Source: Micromonospora_E sp048060115 (GTDB lineage Bacteria; Actinomycetota; Actinomycetes; Mycobacteriales; Micromonosporaceae). From it: a DNA stretch of 64,000 nucleotides. The notes beneath the pieces were generated by a model. That model was not told where the DNA came from. It saw only the letters and a list, made by a program, of their open reading frames with translations, and searched no databases. Below, piece after piece: positions 1 to 8,853 of the stretch. The stretch covers positions 62,001-126,000 of the forward strand of contig NZ_JBHMIM010000009.1 in the NCBI RefSeq assembly GCF_048060115.1, given 5' to 3'. Every line of letters starts with the position of its first letter. Position 1 is the stretch's first letter. The translations under genes and the position numbers were made by a program.

Positions 1-1
1 G

Positions 2-1594
2 ACCGAGAACAACGAACGGCTCGTCGCCACCCTGAAGGAGGCGCGGGCCCAGATCGTCACGCTCAAGGAGGAGATCGACCGGCTGGCGCAACCACCCAGC
101 GGGTACGGCGTCTTCCTGGCCCGACACGCCGACGGCACGGTGGACGTGTTCACCGGTGGCCGCAAGCTGCGGGTGGCGCTCTCGCCGTCGTTGGACGCCG
201 AGGAGCTTCAACGCGGCCAGGAGGTCCTGCTCAACGACGCGCTCAACGTGGTCGACGCGTTCGGCTACGAGCGGGTCGGTGAGGTGGTGATGCTCAAGGA
301 GCTCCTCGACAATCCGACCGGTGAGCCGAGTGATCGGGCGCTGGTCATCTCACACGCCGACGAGGAGCGGGTGGTTCATCTGGCGGAGACGCTGGTGGGC
401 TCCGCGCTGCGCGCGGGTGACTCGCTGATGATCGAGCCCCGGTCGGCGTACGCCTACGAGCGGATTCCGAAGAGCGAGGTCGAGGAGCTGGTCCTGGAGG
501 AGGTGCCGGACGTCGACTACACCGACATCGGCGGCCTGCACTCCCAGATCGAGCAGATCCGCGACGCCGTCGAGTTGCCGTTCCTGCATGCGGAGCTGTT
601 CCGCGAGCACCAGCTGCGTCCACCGAAGGGCATCCTGCTCTACGGGCCGCCTGGTTGCGGCAAGACCCTGATCGCCAAGGCGGTGGCCAACTCGCTGGCC
701 AAGAAGATCGCCGAGCGGCGGGGGGAGGAGAAGCACACCAGCTTCTTCCTGAACATCAAGGGTCCCGAGCTGCTCAACAAGTACGTCGGCGAGACCGAGC
801 GGCACATCCGGCTGATCTTCCAGCGCGCCAGGGAGAAGGCCGGCGAGGGCACCCCGGTGATCGTCTTCTTCGACGAGATGGACTCGGTCTTCCGGACCAG
901 GGGCTCCGGTGTCTCCTCTGACGTGGAGAACACCATCGTCCCGCAGCTGCTCAGCGAGATCGACGGGGTCGAAGGCCTGGAGAACGTGATCGTCATCGGT
1001 GCCTCCAACCGGGAGGACATGATCGATCCGGCGATCCTGCGTCCCGGGCGCCTCGACGTCAAGATCAAGATTGAGCGGCCGGACGCGGAGGCGGCCAAGG
1101 ACATCTTCTCCAAGTACATCCTCACCGGGCTGCCGCTGCATCCCGACGATCTCGCCGAGCACGGCCGCGACCCACAGGCCACCGTCGCGGCGATGATCGA
1201 CGCCACGGTGTTGCGGATGTACTCGGAGACCGACGAGAACCGTTTCCTGGAGGTCACCTACGCCAACGGTGACAAGGAGGTCCTCTACTTCAAGGACTTC
1301 AACTCCGGAGCGATGATCCAGAACATCGTCGACCGCGGCAAGAAGATGGCGATCAAGGAGTTCCTCACCTCCGGGCGCAAGGGGCTGCGCCTACAGCACC
1401 TGCTCGACGCGTGCGTCGACGAGTTCCGCGAGAACGAAGACCTGCCGAACACCACCAACCCGGACGACTGGGCACGAATCTCCGGCAAGAAGGGGGAGCG
1501 GATCGTCTACATCCGCACCCTCGTCTCCGGGGGCAAGGGCGCCGAGGCCGGACGGTCGATCGAGACAGCCAGCAACACAGGCCAGTACCTCTGA
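2..1594 (+). CDS. arc: Proteasome-associated AAA ATPase ARC (Mpa), 5' end outside the window
   Basis: Ring-forming ATPase that recognises pupylated proteins, unfolds them and feeds them to the 20S proteasome. The reading frame is open from base 2 for 530 residues; family members have about 590-610, so roughly 60 residues lie upstream. The first 30 visible residues are a heptad-like coiled coil (the Pup-binding part in this family), followed by the OB-fold region. The AAA domain has Walker A GPPGCGKT (near base 644), pore loop KYVGE, Walker B VIVFFDEMD and an arginine-rich ILRPGRLD segment. The protein ends in GQYL, the C-terminal tail that docks into the proteasome alpha ring. It opens the locus arc-dop-pup-prcB-prcA. 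Confidence 0.96.
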   Translation, partial: TENNERLVATLKEARAQIVTLKEEIDRLAQPPSGYGVFLARHADGTVDVFTGGRKLRVALSPSLDAEELQRGQEVLLNDALNVVDAFGYERVGEVVMLKELLDNPTGEPSDRALVISHADEERVVHLAETLVGSALRAGDSLMIEPRSAYAYERIPKSEVEELVLEEVPDVDYTDIGGLHSQIEQIRDAVELPFLHAELFREHQLRPPKGILLYGPPGCGKTLIAKAVANSLAKKIAERRGEEKHTSFFLNIKGPELLNKYVGETERHIRLIFQRAREKAGEGTPVIVFFDEMDSVFRTRGSGVSSDVENTIVPQLLSEIDGVEGLENVIVIGASNREDMIDPAILRPGRLDVKIKIERPDAEAAKDIFSKYILTGLPLHPDDLAEHGRDPQATVAAMIDATVLRMYSETDENRFLEVTYANGDKEVLYFKDFNSGAMIQNIVDRGKKMAIKEFLTSGRKGLRLQHLLDACVDEFRENEDLPNTTNPDDWARISGKKGERIVYIRTLVSGGKGAEAGRSIETASNTGQYL

Positions 1595-1802
1595 CGCCGG
1601 ACCCTCGGTGGACCCGGGCCGGACCGGGCCCGGGTCCGCCGAGGGGGGACAGCCGGACCCGGGCCGGATCGGACTCCGGCCCGGTCCCCGATCCGTCACC
1701 GTGACGACCGCACCGCCCGCACCGCCCGCCACGTCCGGATCCGTCGGTGCGCGGACTACGCTCGACATGCACGGGCACCGACGGAAGCGATGAGGTAACG
1801 GC

Positions 1803-3320
1803 ATGAGTGTGCGGCGGATCATGGGCTCCGAGGTGGAGTACGGCATCTCCGTGCCGGGCCAGCCCGGAGCCAACCCGATGGTCACCTCGTCGCAGGTGGT
1901 CAACGCGTACGGTGCCCGACCCGAGCTGAACCGCGGTGGCCGGGCCAGGTGGGACTACGAGGAGGAGTCTCCGTTGCGCGACGCGCGCGGGTTCACCTAC
2001 TCCGGCGCCGCCTACGACCCCGCTGAGACCCTCGCCGACGAGGACCTGGGCCTCGCCAACGTCATCCTCACCAACGGGGCACGGCTCTACGTCGACCACG
2101 CCCACCCCGAGTACTCCACCCCCGAGGTGACCAACCCCCGTGACCTCGTCCGCTGGGACAAGGCGGGGGAGCGGGTGATGGCGGAGGCGGCCCGCCGGGC
2201 GGCGACGATCCCCGGTACCCACCCGATCCAGCTCTACAAGAACAACACCGACAACAAGGGCGCCAGCTACGGCGCACACGAGAACTACCTGATGCGCCGG
2301 CAGACGCCGTTCGCCGACATCGTGACCCATCTCACGCCGTTCTTCGTCACCCGGCAGATCATCTGCGGGGCGGGCCGGGTCGGGATCGGACAGGACGGCT
2401 CCCACTCCGGGTTCCAGGTCTCCCAGCGGGCCGACTTCTTCGAGGTCGAGGTGGGCCTGGAGACCACCCTGAAGCGGCCGATCATCAACACCCGCGACGA
2501 ACCCCACGCCGACGCCGACAAGTACCGCCGGCTGCATGTCATCATCGGTGACGCCAACCTTTCGGAGATCTCCACCTACCTCAAGGTCGGCACCACCTCG
2601 TTGATCCTGTCGATGATCGAGGAGAAGGCACTCGGCGCGGACCTCGGCATCGCCGATCCGGTGGCCGAGCTCAAGGCCGTCAGCCACGACCCCTCCCTGA
2701 CGCATCTGATGCGACTGCGCGACGGTCGCCGGCTGACCGCGCTCGACCTGCAGTGGGCTTTCTACGAGCGGGCCAGCGTCTTCGTCGCCGACCGGTACGG
2801 CGACGACGTCGACGAGGCCACCGCGGACGTCCTGCGGCGCTGGGAGGGCGTACTGGACCGACTTGGCCGCGACGTGATGTCCTGCGCCCAGGAACTGGAC
2901 TGGGTCGCCAAGCTGCGGCTGCTGGAGGGCTACCGGGAACGGGAAGGGCTGACCTGGGCTTCACCCAAGCTGCATCTGGTCGATCTGCAGTACGCCGACG
3001 TACGCCCGGAGAAAGGCCTCTACCACCGCCTGGTGAGTCGTGGGGCGATGCGCACGCTGCTCGGCGACGCGGACACCCGCAGCGCGATGGTCGAGCCGCC
3101 GGAGGACACCCGGGCGTACTTCCGCGGACGGTGCCTGGCGCGGTACGCCTCCGAGGTGGTCGCCGCCAGCTGGGACTCGGTCATCTTCGACATTGGCCGC
3201 GAATCCCTGGTCCGGGTGCCGATGATGGAGCCCGAACGCGGCACCCGGGCGCACGTGGGCGCACTGTTCGACCGCTGCGCCAGCGCCAAGGACCTGCTCG
3301 AGGCGATCACCAACAGTTGA
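1803..3320 (+). CDS. dop: Depupylase/Pup deamidase Dop
   Basis: Carboxylate-amine-ligase-like enzyme of 505 residues that removes Pup from substrates and, where Pup ends in Gln, deamidates it. The N-terminal motif GSEVEYGIS and YVDHAHPEYSTPE, holding Asp98 as the probable catalytic Asp, match the Dop/PafA fold. The segment at residues 45-68 (arginine- and glutamate-rich, before FTYSG) is the Dop-specific loop absent from PafA. Because the Pup encoded next door ends in Glu, the main job here is inferred to be depupylation. It lies 118 bp upstream of pup. An inverted repeat GTTCGC/GCGAAC (3348-3364) and a TAAGTT box (3402-3407) between them hint at a separate pup promoter. Confidence 0.96.
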   Translation: MSVRRIMGSEVEYGISVPGQPGANPMVTSSQVVNAYGARPELNRGGRARWDYEEESPLRDARGFTYSGAAYDPAETLADEDLGLANVILTNGARLYVDHAHPEYSTPEVTNPRDLVRWDKAGERVMAEAARRAATIPGTHPIQLYKNNTDNKGASYGAHENYLMRRQTPFADIVTHLTPFFVTRQIICGAGRVGIGQDGSHSGFQVSQRADFFEVEVGLETTLKRPIINTRDEPHADADKYRRLHVIIGDANLSEISTYLKVGTTSLILSMIEEKALGADLGIADPVAELKAVSHDPSLTHLMRLRDGRRLTALDLQWAFYERASVFVADRYGDDVDEATADVLRRWEGVLDRLGRDVMSCAQELDWVAKLRLLEGYREREGLTWASPKLHLVDLQYADVRPEKGLYHRLVSRGAMRTLLGDADTRSAMVEPPEDTRAYFRGRCLARYASEVVAASWDSVIFDIGRESLVRVPMMEPERGTRAHVGALFDRCASAKDLLEAITNS

Positions 3321-3437
3321 CCGATCGAGTGGGGGGCGGCCAACGCGGTTCGCTACGCGCGAACGTGGCCGGCGCTGTCCCGATCCGTCGCCCCCGCGAG
3401 GTAAGTTTCACCCAGGCGATCGTTGAGGAGGCACCTG

Positions 3438-3653
3438 ATGGCAACCCGTGACAGCGGCGGTCAGTCCCAGTCTGGCAAGACCCGCCGCGCCGAGGAGGTC
3501 GACGAGGTCGTCACCGAGGCCGATCCCGAAGCCGCCCAGCGGCACGCGGAGATCACCGAGGACGTCGACGATCTGCTCGACGAGATCGACTCGGTTCTGG
3601 AGGAGAACGCGGAGGAGTTCGTCCGTGGCTACGTCCAGAAGGGCGGCGAGTAG
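3438..3653 (+). CDS. pup: Prokaryotic ubiquitin-like protein Pup
   Basis: Small disordered protein tag of 71 residues that PafA attaches to substrate lysines to mark them for the proteasome. ATG at 3438 is chosen over the in-frame ATG at 3423 because AGGAGG sits 7 nt before it and the product starts MATRDSGGQ as in the family. The acidic helical region ends in FVRGYVQKGGE. The last codon is GAG (Glu), not CAG (Gln), so Pup is made in its ligation-competent form. A short palindrome begins right at the stop codon. Confidence 0.97.
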   Translation: MATRDSGGQSQSGKTRRAEEVDEVVTEADPEAAQRHAEITEDVDDLLDEIDSVLEENAEEFVRGYVQKGGE

Positions 3654-3668
3654 CCGCCGATCGGCGGC
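3653..3668 (+). terminator. Short hairpin after pup, possible attenuator
   Basis: Perfect 16-nt palindrome GCCGCCGATCGGCGGC overlapping the pup stop codon, with no T-run after it. It could reduce read-through into prcB or protect the pup transcript; the role is inferred. Confidence 0.35.
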
Positions 3669-3779
3669 GATGATCGCACCCGCCGGGTGCGCACGCTAGT
3701 CTGCTTCAACTACACCAACGGCCCAGGGAACCCTGTGGCTGGCTGGTCAGGACGATCACGTTCGGCAGAGAGGGACCAC

Positions 3780-4619
3780 GTGGCAGCGGGATTCGATCCA
3801 TCCGGACGCCTTCCGGACGTGTTTACCAACGCGGGGACGTCATCCTTCACCCAGTTCCTGGCGACAGCTGCGCCGGATCTGCTGCCGGGGCGCCGCCCGC
3901 TCCCGCCGGGCCTTTCCGCGGACGTGGCGCCGCACGCGACCACGATCGTGACCATCGTCACCGCCGAGGGCGTGGTGATGGCCGGTGACCGGCGCGCGAC
4001 CATGGGCAACCTGATCGCCAACCGCGACATCGAGAAGGTACATCCCGCCGACGCCTACTCGCTGATCGGAATCGCCGGCACTGCTGGTATCGGCATCGAG
4101 CTGATGCGACTGTTCCAGGTGGAGTTGGAGCACTACGAGAAGATGGAGGGCGCGGTGCTCTCCCTGGACGGCAAGGCGAACCGTCTCGCGTCCATGATCC
4201 GCAACAACCTCGGTGCCGCCCTGCAGGGCCTGGCCGTCGTGCCGCTGTTCGCCGGGTACGACCTCGCCGCCACCGACCCCGCCAAGGCAGGTCGGATCTT
4301 CAGCTTCGACGTCACCGGCGGGCCGTACGAGACCACCGGCTACGACGCGATCGGCTCCGGCTCGCTGTTCGCCAAGGCTGCGCTGAAGAAGCGGTACCGG
4401 TCCGGGCTGAGTAGTGCGGAGGCGGTCCGGCTCGCCGTGGAGGCACTCTACGACGCGGCCGACGACGACACGGCCACCGGCGGGCCGGATCTGACCCGCC
4501 GGATCTTCCCGGTCGTGATGACCGCGACCGCCGCCGGCACCCACCGGCTCACCGACGCGGAGTCGGCCGATACCGCTGAGGCCGTCGTCGCCGCGCGCAC
4601 CGAGAATCCAGGCGGCTGA
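3780..4619 (+). CDS. prcB: 20S proteasome beta subunit PrcB
   Basis: Catalytic proteasome subunit, an N-terminal nucleophile hydrolase of 279 residues. GTG at 3780 follows GAGAGGGA; the frame stays open further upstream but that part is unlike the family. The propeptide is about 53 residues, and self-cleavage before Thr54 (in HATTIVTIV) would expose the nucleophile. The motif VVMAGDRRATMGN supplies the conserved Asp/Arg/Lys neighbourhood, and LEHYEKMEG matches mycobacterial PrcB. Paired with prcA, 64 bp downstream. Confidence 0.97.
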   Translation: MAAGFDPSGRLPDVFTNAGTSSFTQFLATAAPDLLPGRRPLPPGLSADVAPHATTIVTIVTAEGVVMAGDRRATMGNLIANRDIEKVHPADAYSLIGIAGTAGIGIELMRLFQVELEHYEKMEGAVLSLDGKANRLASMIRNNLGAALQGLAVVPLFAGYDLAATDPAKAGRIFSFDVTGGPYETTGYDAIGSGSLFAKAALKKRYRSGLSSAEAVRLAVEALYDAADDDTATGGPDLTRRIFPVVMTATAAGTHRLTDAESADTAEAVVAARTENPGG

Positions 4620-4683
4620 GCGGTCCCGCGCCGACCGTCCGTCCGCTGTCGTCGATCCACCTGGCCGAAGGAGAGCCGCCGCC

Positions 4684-5541
4684 GTGGCAATGCAGTTCTA
4701 CGCCTCGCCCGAGCAGATCATGCGGGACCGTTCCGAGTTGGCCCGCAAGGGCATCGCCCGGGGTCGCAGCGCACTCGTGCTGAGCTACGAGGGTGGGGTC
4801 CTGTTCGTCGCGGAGAACCTGTCCAGCGCTCTGCACAAGGTCAGCGAGATCTACGACCGCATCGGCTTCGCCGCGGTCGGACGGTACAACGAATTCGAGA
4901 ACCTGCGCCGGGCCGGGGTACGCATGGCAGACCTCAACGGTCTGAGCTACGACCGCCGCGACGTGACCGGCCGAGCGTTGGCCAACGCCTATGCGCAGAC
5001 CCTGGGGGCCATCTTCACCGAGCAGTCCAAGCCGTTCGAAGTCGAGATCTGCGTCGCCGAGGTGGGGTTGGACTCCGCCGCCGATGAGATCTACCGGTTG
5101 ACCTACGACGGTTCGGTCACCGACGAGCCTGGATGTATGGCGATGGGCGGCCACGCCGAGACGATCGCCGGCACGCTGAAGGCCGACCATCGGGCCGACA
5201 TGTCCCTGGCGGAAGCGATCGAGCTCGCGGTGCGTTCGTTGGCTGCGGTCGGCAGCGAGAACGGTGCGGCGCGAAGCATCTCCGCGAATCAACTGGAGGT
5301 GGCGGTGCTCGACCGCCGCCGCCGAGGGCGTACCTTCCGCCGCATCACCGGCGCCGCCCTGACCGCGCTGTTGGACGGGGAGCCCAGCGGCACGCCCGCC
5401 CCGGCCGCCGAATCGCGGACCGGCGACGCCCGCGCCGCCGGTCCGCGGCTGCCCGAGTCGGTGCCGGACAAGCCGACCTCATCCGCCGCGTCAGCGGACC
5501 TGGAGGACGCCGCCGGCTCCACCGACACCGACGAGGGCTGA
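4684..5541 (+). CDS. prcA: 20S proteasome alpha subunit PrcA
   Basis: Structural alpha subunit (285 residues) forming the outer gated rings that bind ARC. It starts with GTG after AAGGAGAG; the N-terminal MAMQFYASPEQIMRDRSELARKG is cut here to its key part, YASPEQIMRDR, the gating peptide plus first helix of the family. The last ~60 residues are an acidic, Ala/Ser-rich tail typical of actinobacterial PrcA. It ends the first proteasome operon; the next genes are on the other strand. Confidence 0.96.
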   Translation: MAMQFYASPEQIMRDRSELARKGIARGRSALVLSYEGGVLFVAENLSSALHKVSEIYDRIGFAAVGRYNEFENLRRAGVRMADLNGLSYDRRDVTGRALANAYAQTLGAIFTEQSKPFEVEICVAEVGLDSAADEIYRLTYDGSVTDEPGCMAMGGHAETIAGTLKADHRADMSLAEAIELAVRSLAAVGSENGAARSISANQLEVAVLDRRRRGRTFRRITGAALTALLDGEPSGTPAPAAESRTGDARAAGPRLPESVPDKPTSSAASADLEDAAGSTDTDEG

Positions 5542-5643
5542 ACCAGCCGCCGCCCGGTACCGGCTTTGGCGATCAGCTCGCCCGGTACCGGGCACGCATC
5601 GAGGACGAACAACGCGACGCGTGCCAATCGCCGGGCCCTGCGG

Positions 5644-6687
5644 TCAGACCCACCGACGGATCAGCCGCCAGTACGCTGCCATCGCGGCGTTGAACACCGG
5701 GGTACCCGGCGGGTTGATCAGCGGGGTGTCCAACCGGTCGGTGAGCACCCGCATCCAGACCCGGTCCGAAACGGTCCGCTCGGCTCGCAATCGCGCCCGT
5801 CGCTGCCGAAGATGCCCGCGATGCTGCCAGAGCCACCGGTAGCCGCGCAGTTTGTCCGGCAACCAGCCTTGTCTGGCCGCTAGCGCCACCATCGCGAACT
5901 CCAGTACGAGCAGTGGCGGGCCGAGCAGCACCAGGGATCTGGCCCCCCACAGGGTGACGACAAACATCACCCGGTTCCGTTCCACCAGGTAGAACTTGAA
6001 GCTGTTGCGGCTGAACTCGTAGCGGTGCAGGGCCACCGCATCGGGCACGTTCACCACCCGCAGTCCGACCCGCCACGTCCGGATCGACAGGTCCGCGTCC
6101 TCGTGGTACGCGAAGTAGTGCGGGTCGAAACCACCCAGGCGGTCCCAGTGCGCCCGCCGAGTGACCAGACAGGCACCCATCGCCCCGGCGGTCTCGGTCG
6201 GCTCGGTGCGGGTCTCCCGTTCCCGGAAGCCACCGACCCAGCTCAGGCCGAGTACGTGCACCTCGTTCCCGCGCGAGTTGAGCAGGTCCGGTTCGTCGGC
6301 CAGCCGGACGGCGCCGGCGGCGATGCCGACGCCGGGATCGGCGAGCTCCTCCACCAGCCGGGCCAGTGCGGTCGGCTCGACGACCGCATCACCGTTGATC
6401 AGCGCGACGTACTCGCCGACGGACGCGGCGACGCCGACGTTGCAGCCGGCGGAGAAGCCGACGTTGTGGCCTTCACCGACCACCGTGACTCCGGCCGCGC
6501 CGCGCAGTTGCTCGACGTCGTCGGTGGTGCAGCCGTTGTCGACCAGCACCACGTCGACCTCGACCTTGACCGACGCCAGCAACGCCTCCACCGACCGGCG
6601 GAGCAAGGGCTCGGCACCCCAGGCCAGCACCACCGCGCTCACCCGCGGTAGGCCGGCCGAATCCGTCTCGCGGCTCGTTTCCTGCAT
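5644..6687 (-). CDS. Family 2 glycosyltransferase, rhamnosyltransferase (WbbL-like)
   Basis: Predicted cytoplasmic-face rhamnosyltransferase of 347 residues, probably moving L-rhamnose from dTDP-rhamnose to a cell-wall lipid linker or surface glycan. ATG at 6687 is 7-8 nt after AGGAGA, although the frame stays open upstream. GT2 motifs: VVLVDNGCTTDD, ALINGDAVV (acidic metal site) and GGFDPHYFAYHEDADLS (catalytic ED). A hydrophobic stretch (VTLWGARSLVLLGPPLLV) near residue 260 may anchor it. It is the last gene of rmlB-rmlD-this on the minus strand, beside dTDP-rhamnose synthesis. WbbL is the nearest named family; the acceptor is unknown. Confidence 0.85.
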   Translation of the reverse strand: MQETSRETDSAGLPRVSAVVLAWGAEPLLRRSVEALLASVKVEVDVVLVDNGCTTDDVEQLRGAAGVTVVGEGHNVGFSAGCNVGVAASVGEYVALINGDAVVEPTALARLVEELADPGVGIAAGAVRLADEPDLLNSRGNEVHVLGLSWVGGFRERETRTEPTETAGAMGACLVTRRAHWDRLGGFDPHYFAYHEDADLSIRTWRVGLRVVNVPDAVALHRYEFSRNSFKFYLVERNRVMFVVTLWGARSLVLLGPPLLVLEFAMVALAARQGWLPDKLRGYRWLWQHRGHLRQRRARLRAERTVSDRVWMRVLTDRLDTPLINPPGTPVFNAAMAAYWRLIRRWV

Positions 6688-6736
6688 GTCGGATTCTCCT
6701 GCGGAGGTGGGAAACAGCCGCAGGCCGACTCGGCGG

Positions 6737-7612
6737 TCATGCGGTGAACTGCGGGTCGTGCAGTGCGGCGCAGAGCATGCCTTGCCAGTCTTGCATGGCG
6801 GGCAGCCCGGCGAGTGCCCAACGCTGATGCCCGAGAACCGAATACGTCGGCCGGGCGGCGGGGCGAGGAAACCGGTCGCTGCTGGTGGGCCGAACACGTC
6901 GCGGGTCGAGCCCGCGCAGCGCGAACGCCTCCCGGGCCAACCCGTACCAGGTCGTCTGCCCGCTCGCGGTGCCGTGGTAGACGCCGGCCGGTGCGGTGCC
7001 GGCCAGGGCGGACCGGGCCAGCGCGACCAGCCGCTCGGCGAGGGCGTACGACCAGGTCGGTTGACCGTGTTGGTCGTCGACGACGTCGAGGTGGGTCCGT
7101 TCGCCGGCGAGCCGCAGCATGGTGGCGACGAAGTTGGGGCCGTGCGCCCCGTACAGCCAGGCGGTGCGCACCACGTAGCCGTGCCGGGGCAGCAGCTGCG
7201 CGATCGCCTGTTCGCCGGCGAGCTTGCTGCGACCGTACGCGTTGACCGGGTCCGTCGGTGCGTCCTCCGGATACGGTGCTTCTCCGTTGCCGGCGAACAC
7301 GTAGTCGGTGGAGACGTGGACCAGGATCGCCCCCCGTTCGGCGCAGGCCCGGGCGAGATGAGCCACCCCGGTGCCGTTGACCGCCGTGGCGGCGGGCTCG
7401 GCGGACTCCGCGCCGTCCACATCGGTCCACGCCGCGGCGTTGAACACCACGTCGTGTCCGTCGACGGCGGCAGCCACTGCGGCCGGGTCGGTGACGTCCA
7501 GGTCGGCGCGGGTCAGCGCGGTGACGGACACCTTCTCCGGCTGTTCGTCGAGCACATCGAGCAGGTCTCGGCCGAGCATCCCGCCGGCGCCGGCGACCAG
7601 CCACCGATTCAT
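6737..7612 (-). CDS. rmlD: dTDP-4-dehydrorhamnose reductase RmlD
   Basis: Last step of dTDP-L-rhamnose synthesis: NAD(P)H reduction of dTDP-4-keto-L-rhamnose. The 291-residue product starts MNRWLVAGAGGMLGRDLL, a Rossmann GxxGxxG motif; ATG at 7612 is preferred over an upstream in-frame codon because it matches the family start. HVSTDYVFAG and PVNAYGRSKLAGE carry the short-chain dehydrogenase Thr/Tyr/Lys triad. Only 5 bp separate it from rmlB, so the two are translated together. Confidence 0.93.
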   Translation of the reverse strand: MNRWLVAGAGGMLGRDLLDVLDEQPEKVSVTALTRADLDVTDPAAVAAAVDGHDVVFNAAAWTDVDGAESAEPAATAVNGTGVAHLARACAERGAILVHVSTDYVFAGNGEAPYPEDAPTDPVNAYGRSKLAGEQAIAQLLPRHGYVVRTAWLYGAHGPNFVATMLRLAGERTHLDVVDDQHGQPTWSYALAERLVALARSALAGTAPAGVYHGTASGQTTWYGLAREAFALRGLDPRRVRPTSSDRFPRPAARPTYSVLGHQRWALAGLPAMQDWQGMLCAALHDPQFTA

Positions 7613-7617
7613 GGCGC

Positions 7618-8604
7618 TCACGGGGTGGCAGGCTTCTTGAGCGGTTCCCACCACGCACGGTTCTCCTGGTACCAGCGCACCGTTTCGGCGAGCCCTTCGT
7701 CGAGGGTGACGCTGGGCGCGTAGCCCAGCTCACGGGAGATCTTGCCGATGCCGAGCGAGTACCGCCGGTCGTGGCCCTTGCGGTCGGTGACCGGGACCAC
7801 CCGGTCCCAGCCGACCCCGCAGGCCTGCAGGAGCAGACCGGTCAGTTCCTTGTTGGTGAGTTCGGTGCCGCCGCCGATGTGGTAGACCTCGCCGGCGCGT
7901 CCGCCCGCCGCCACCAGTGCGATTCCCACGCAGTGATCCCGTACGTGCAGCCAGTCACGAATGTTGCCGCCGTCGCCGTACAGCGGCACGGTGCCGCCGT
8001 CGAGCAGGTTCGTGACGAACAGCGGGACGACCTTCTCCGGGAACTGGTACGGCCCGTAGTTGTTGGAGCAGCGGGTCACCACCACGTTCGTGCCGTGGGT
8101 GCGGTGGTACGCGAGGGCGAGCAGGTCGGAGCCGGCCTTGGAGGCCGAGTACGGCGAGTTCGGCGACAGTGGCCAGTCCTCGGTCCAGGACCCGTGCTCG
8201 ATCGACCCGTACACCTCGTCGGTGGAGACGTGGACGAACCTGTCGATGTCGTGCCGCATCGCCGCGTCGAGCAGCGTCTGGGTGCCCGCCACGTTGGTGG
8301 TGACGAACTCGGCGGCGCCGGCGATCGACCGGTCGACGTGCGATTCGGCGGCGAAGTGCACCACCATGTCGTGACCGGGCAGCGCCTGGTCGACGGCGGC
8401 AGCGTCGCAGATGTCGGCCTGGATGAAGCTCAGCCGCGGGTCGTCGCGGACCGGGTCCAGGTTGGCGAGGTTGCCGGAGTAGGTCAATTTGTCCAGCACG
8501 GTGACCGCGCTGGGGGTGATGGCCGCAGCAGTCGGGCGGGTCAGCAGCATCCGGACGAATTCGGAACCGATGAAGCCGGCACCGCCGGTGACGAGTATCC
8601 TCAC
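7618..8604 (-). CDS. rmlB: dTDP-glucose 4,6-dehydratase RmlB
   Basis: Converts dTDP-glucose to dTDP-4-keto-6-deoxyglucose using bound NAD+. The 328-residue product has MRILVTGGAGFIGS at the N-terminus (NAD site), HVSTDEVYGS with the catalytic Asp/Glu, and YSASKAGSD with the Tyr-x3-Lys pair. Start is GTG at 8604. It heads the minus-strand unit and faces rmlA across 249 bp, which must hold both promoters. Confidence 0.95.
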   Translation of the reverse strand: MRILVTGGAGFIGSEFVRMLLTRPTAAAITPSAVTVLDKLTYSGNLANLDPVRDDPRLSFIQADICDAAAVDQALPGHDMVVHFAAESHVDRSIAGAAEFVTTNVAGTQTLLDAAMRHDIDRFVHVSTDEVYGSIEHGSWTEDWPLSPNSPYSASKAGSDLLALAYHRTHGTNVVVTRCSNNYGPYQFPEKVVPLFVTNLLDGGTVPLYGDGGNIRDWLHVRDHCVGIALVAAGGRAGEVYHIGGGTELTNKELTGLLLQACGVGWDRVVPVTDRKGHDRRYSLGIGKISRELGYAPSVTLDEGLAETVRWYQENRAWWEPLKKPATP

Positions 8605-8841
8605 GGGTCCCGGAGTCTACGCGACCATGTCGTAGTCGGTCCGTGGACTGTCGGTTGTCCGCTCCAACGTGAACCGGATGTTCGCCCGCCCCGCCTCGGT
8701 GGAGCTGCCCGTCGGCCGGCGGGGGATCGATGTCGAAACAATCGACGGTCGTGATCTCCAATCGACTTACCCGATGTCGGACGAAGGTACCGATCCTGCC
8801 GCCACCCCTCGCGATGGCCGGTCGGTGGCCGTCACGCCCGG

Positions 8842-8853
8842 TAGGCTCCCGCC
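8842..8853 (+). promoter_or_regulatory. -10 box of a leaderless rmlA transcript
   Basis: TAGGCT at 8842-8847 lies six bases before the GTG start of rmlA and there is no ribosome-binding site, so transcription should begin at the start codon. The same layout recurs at several genes in this window. Confidence 0.55.
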
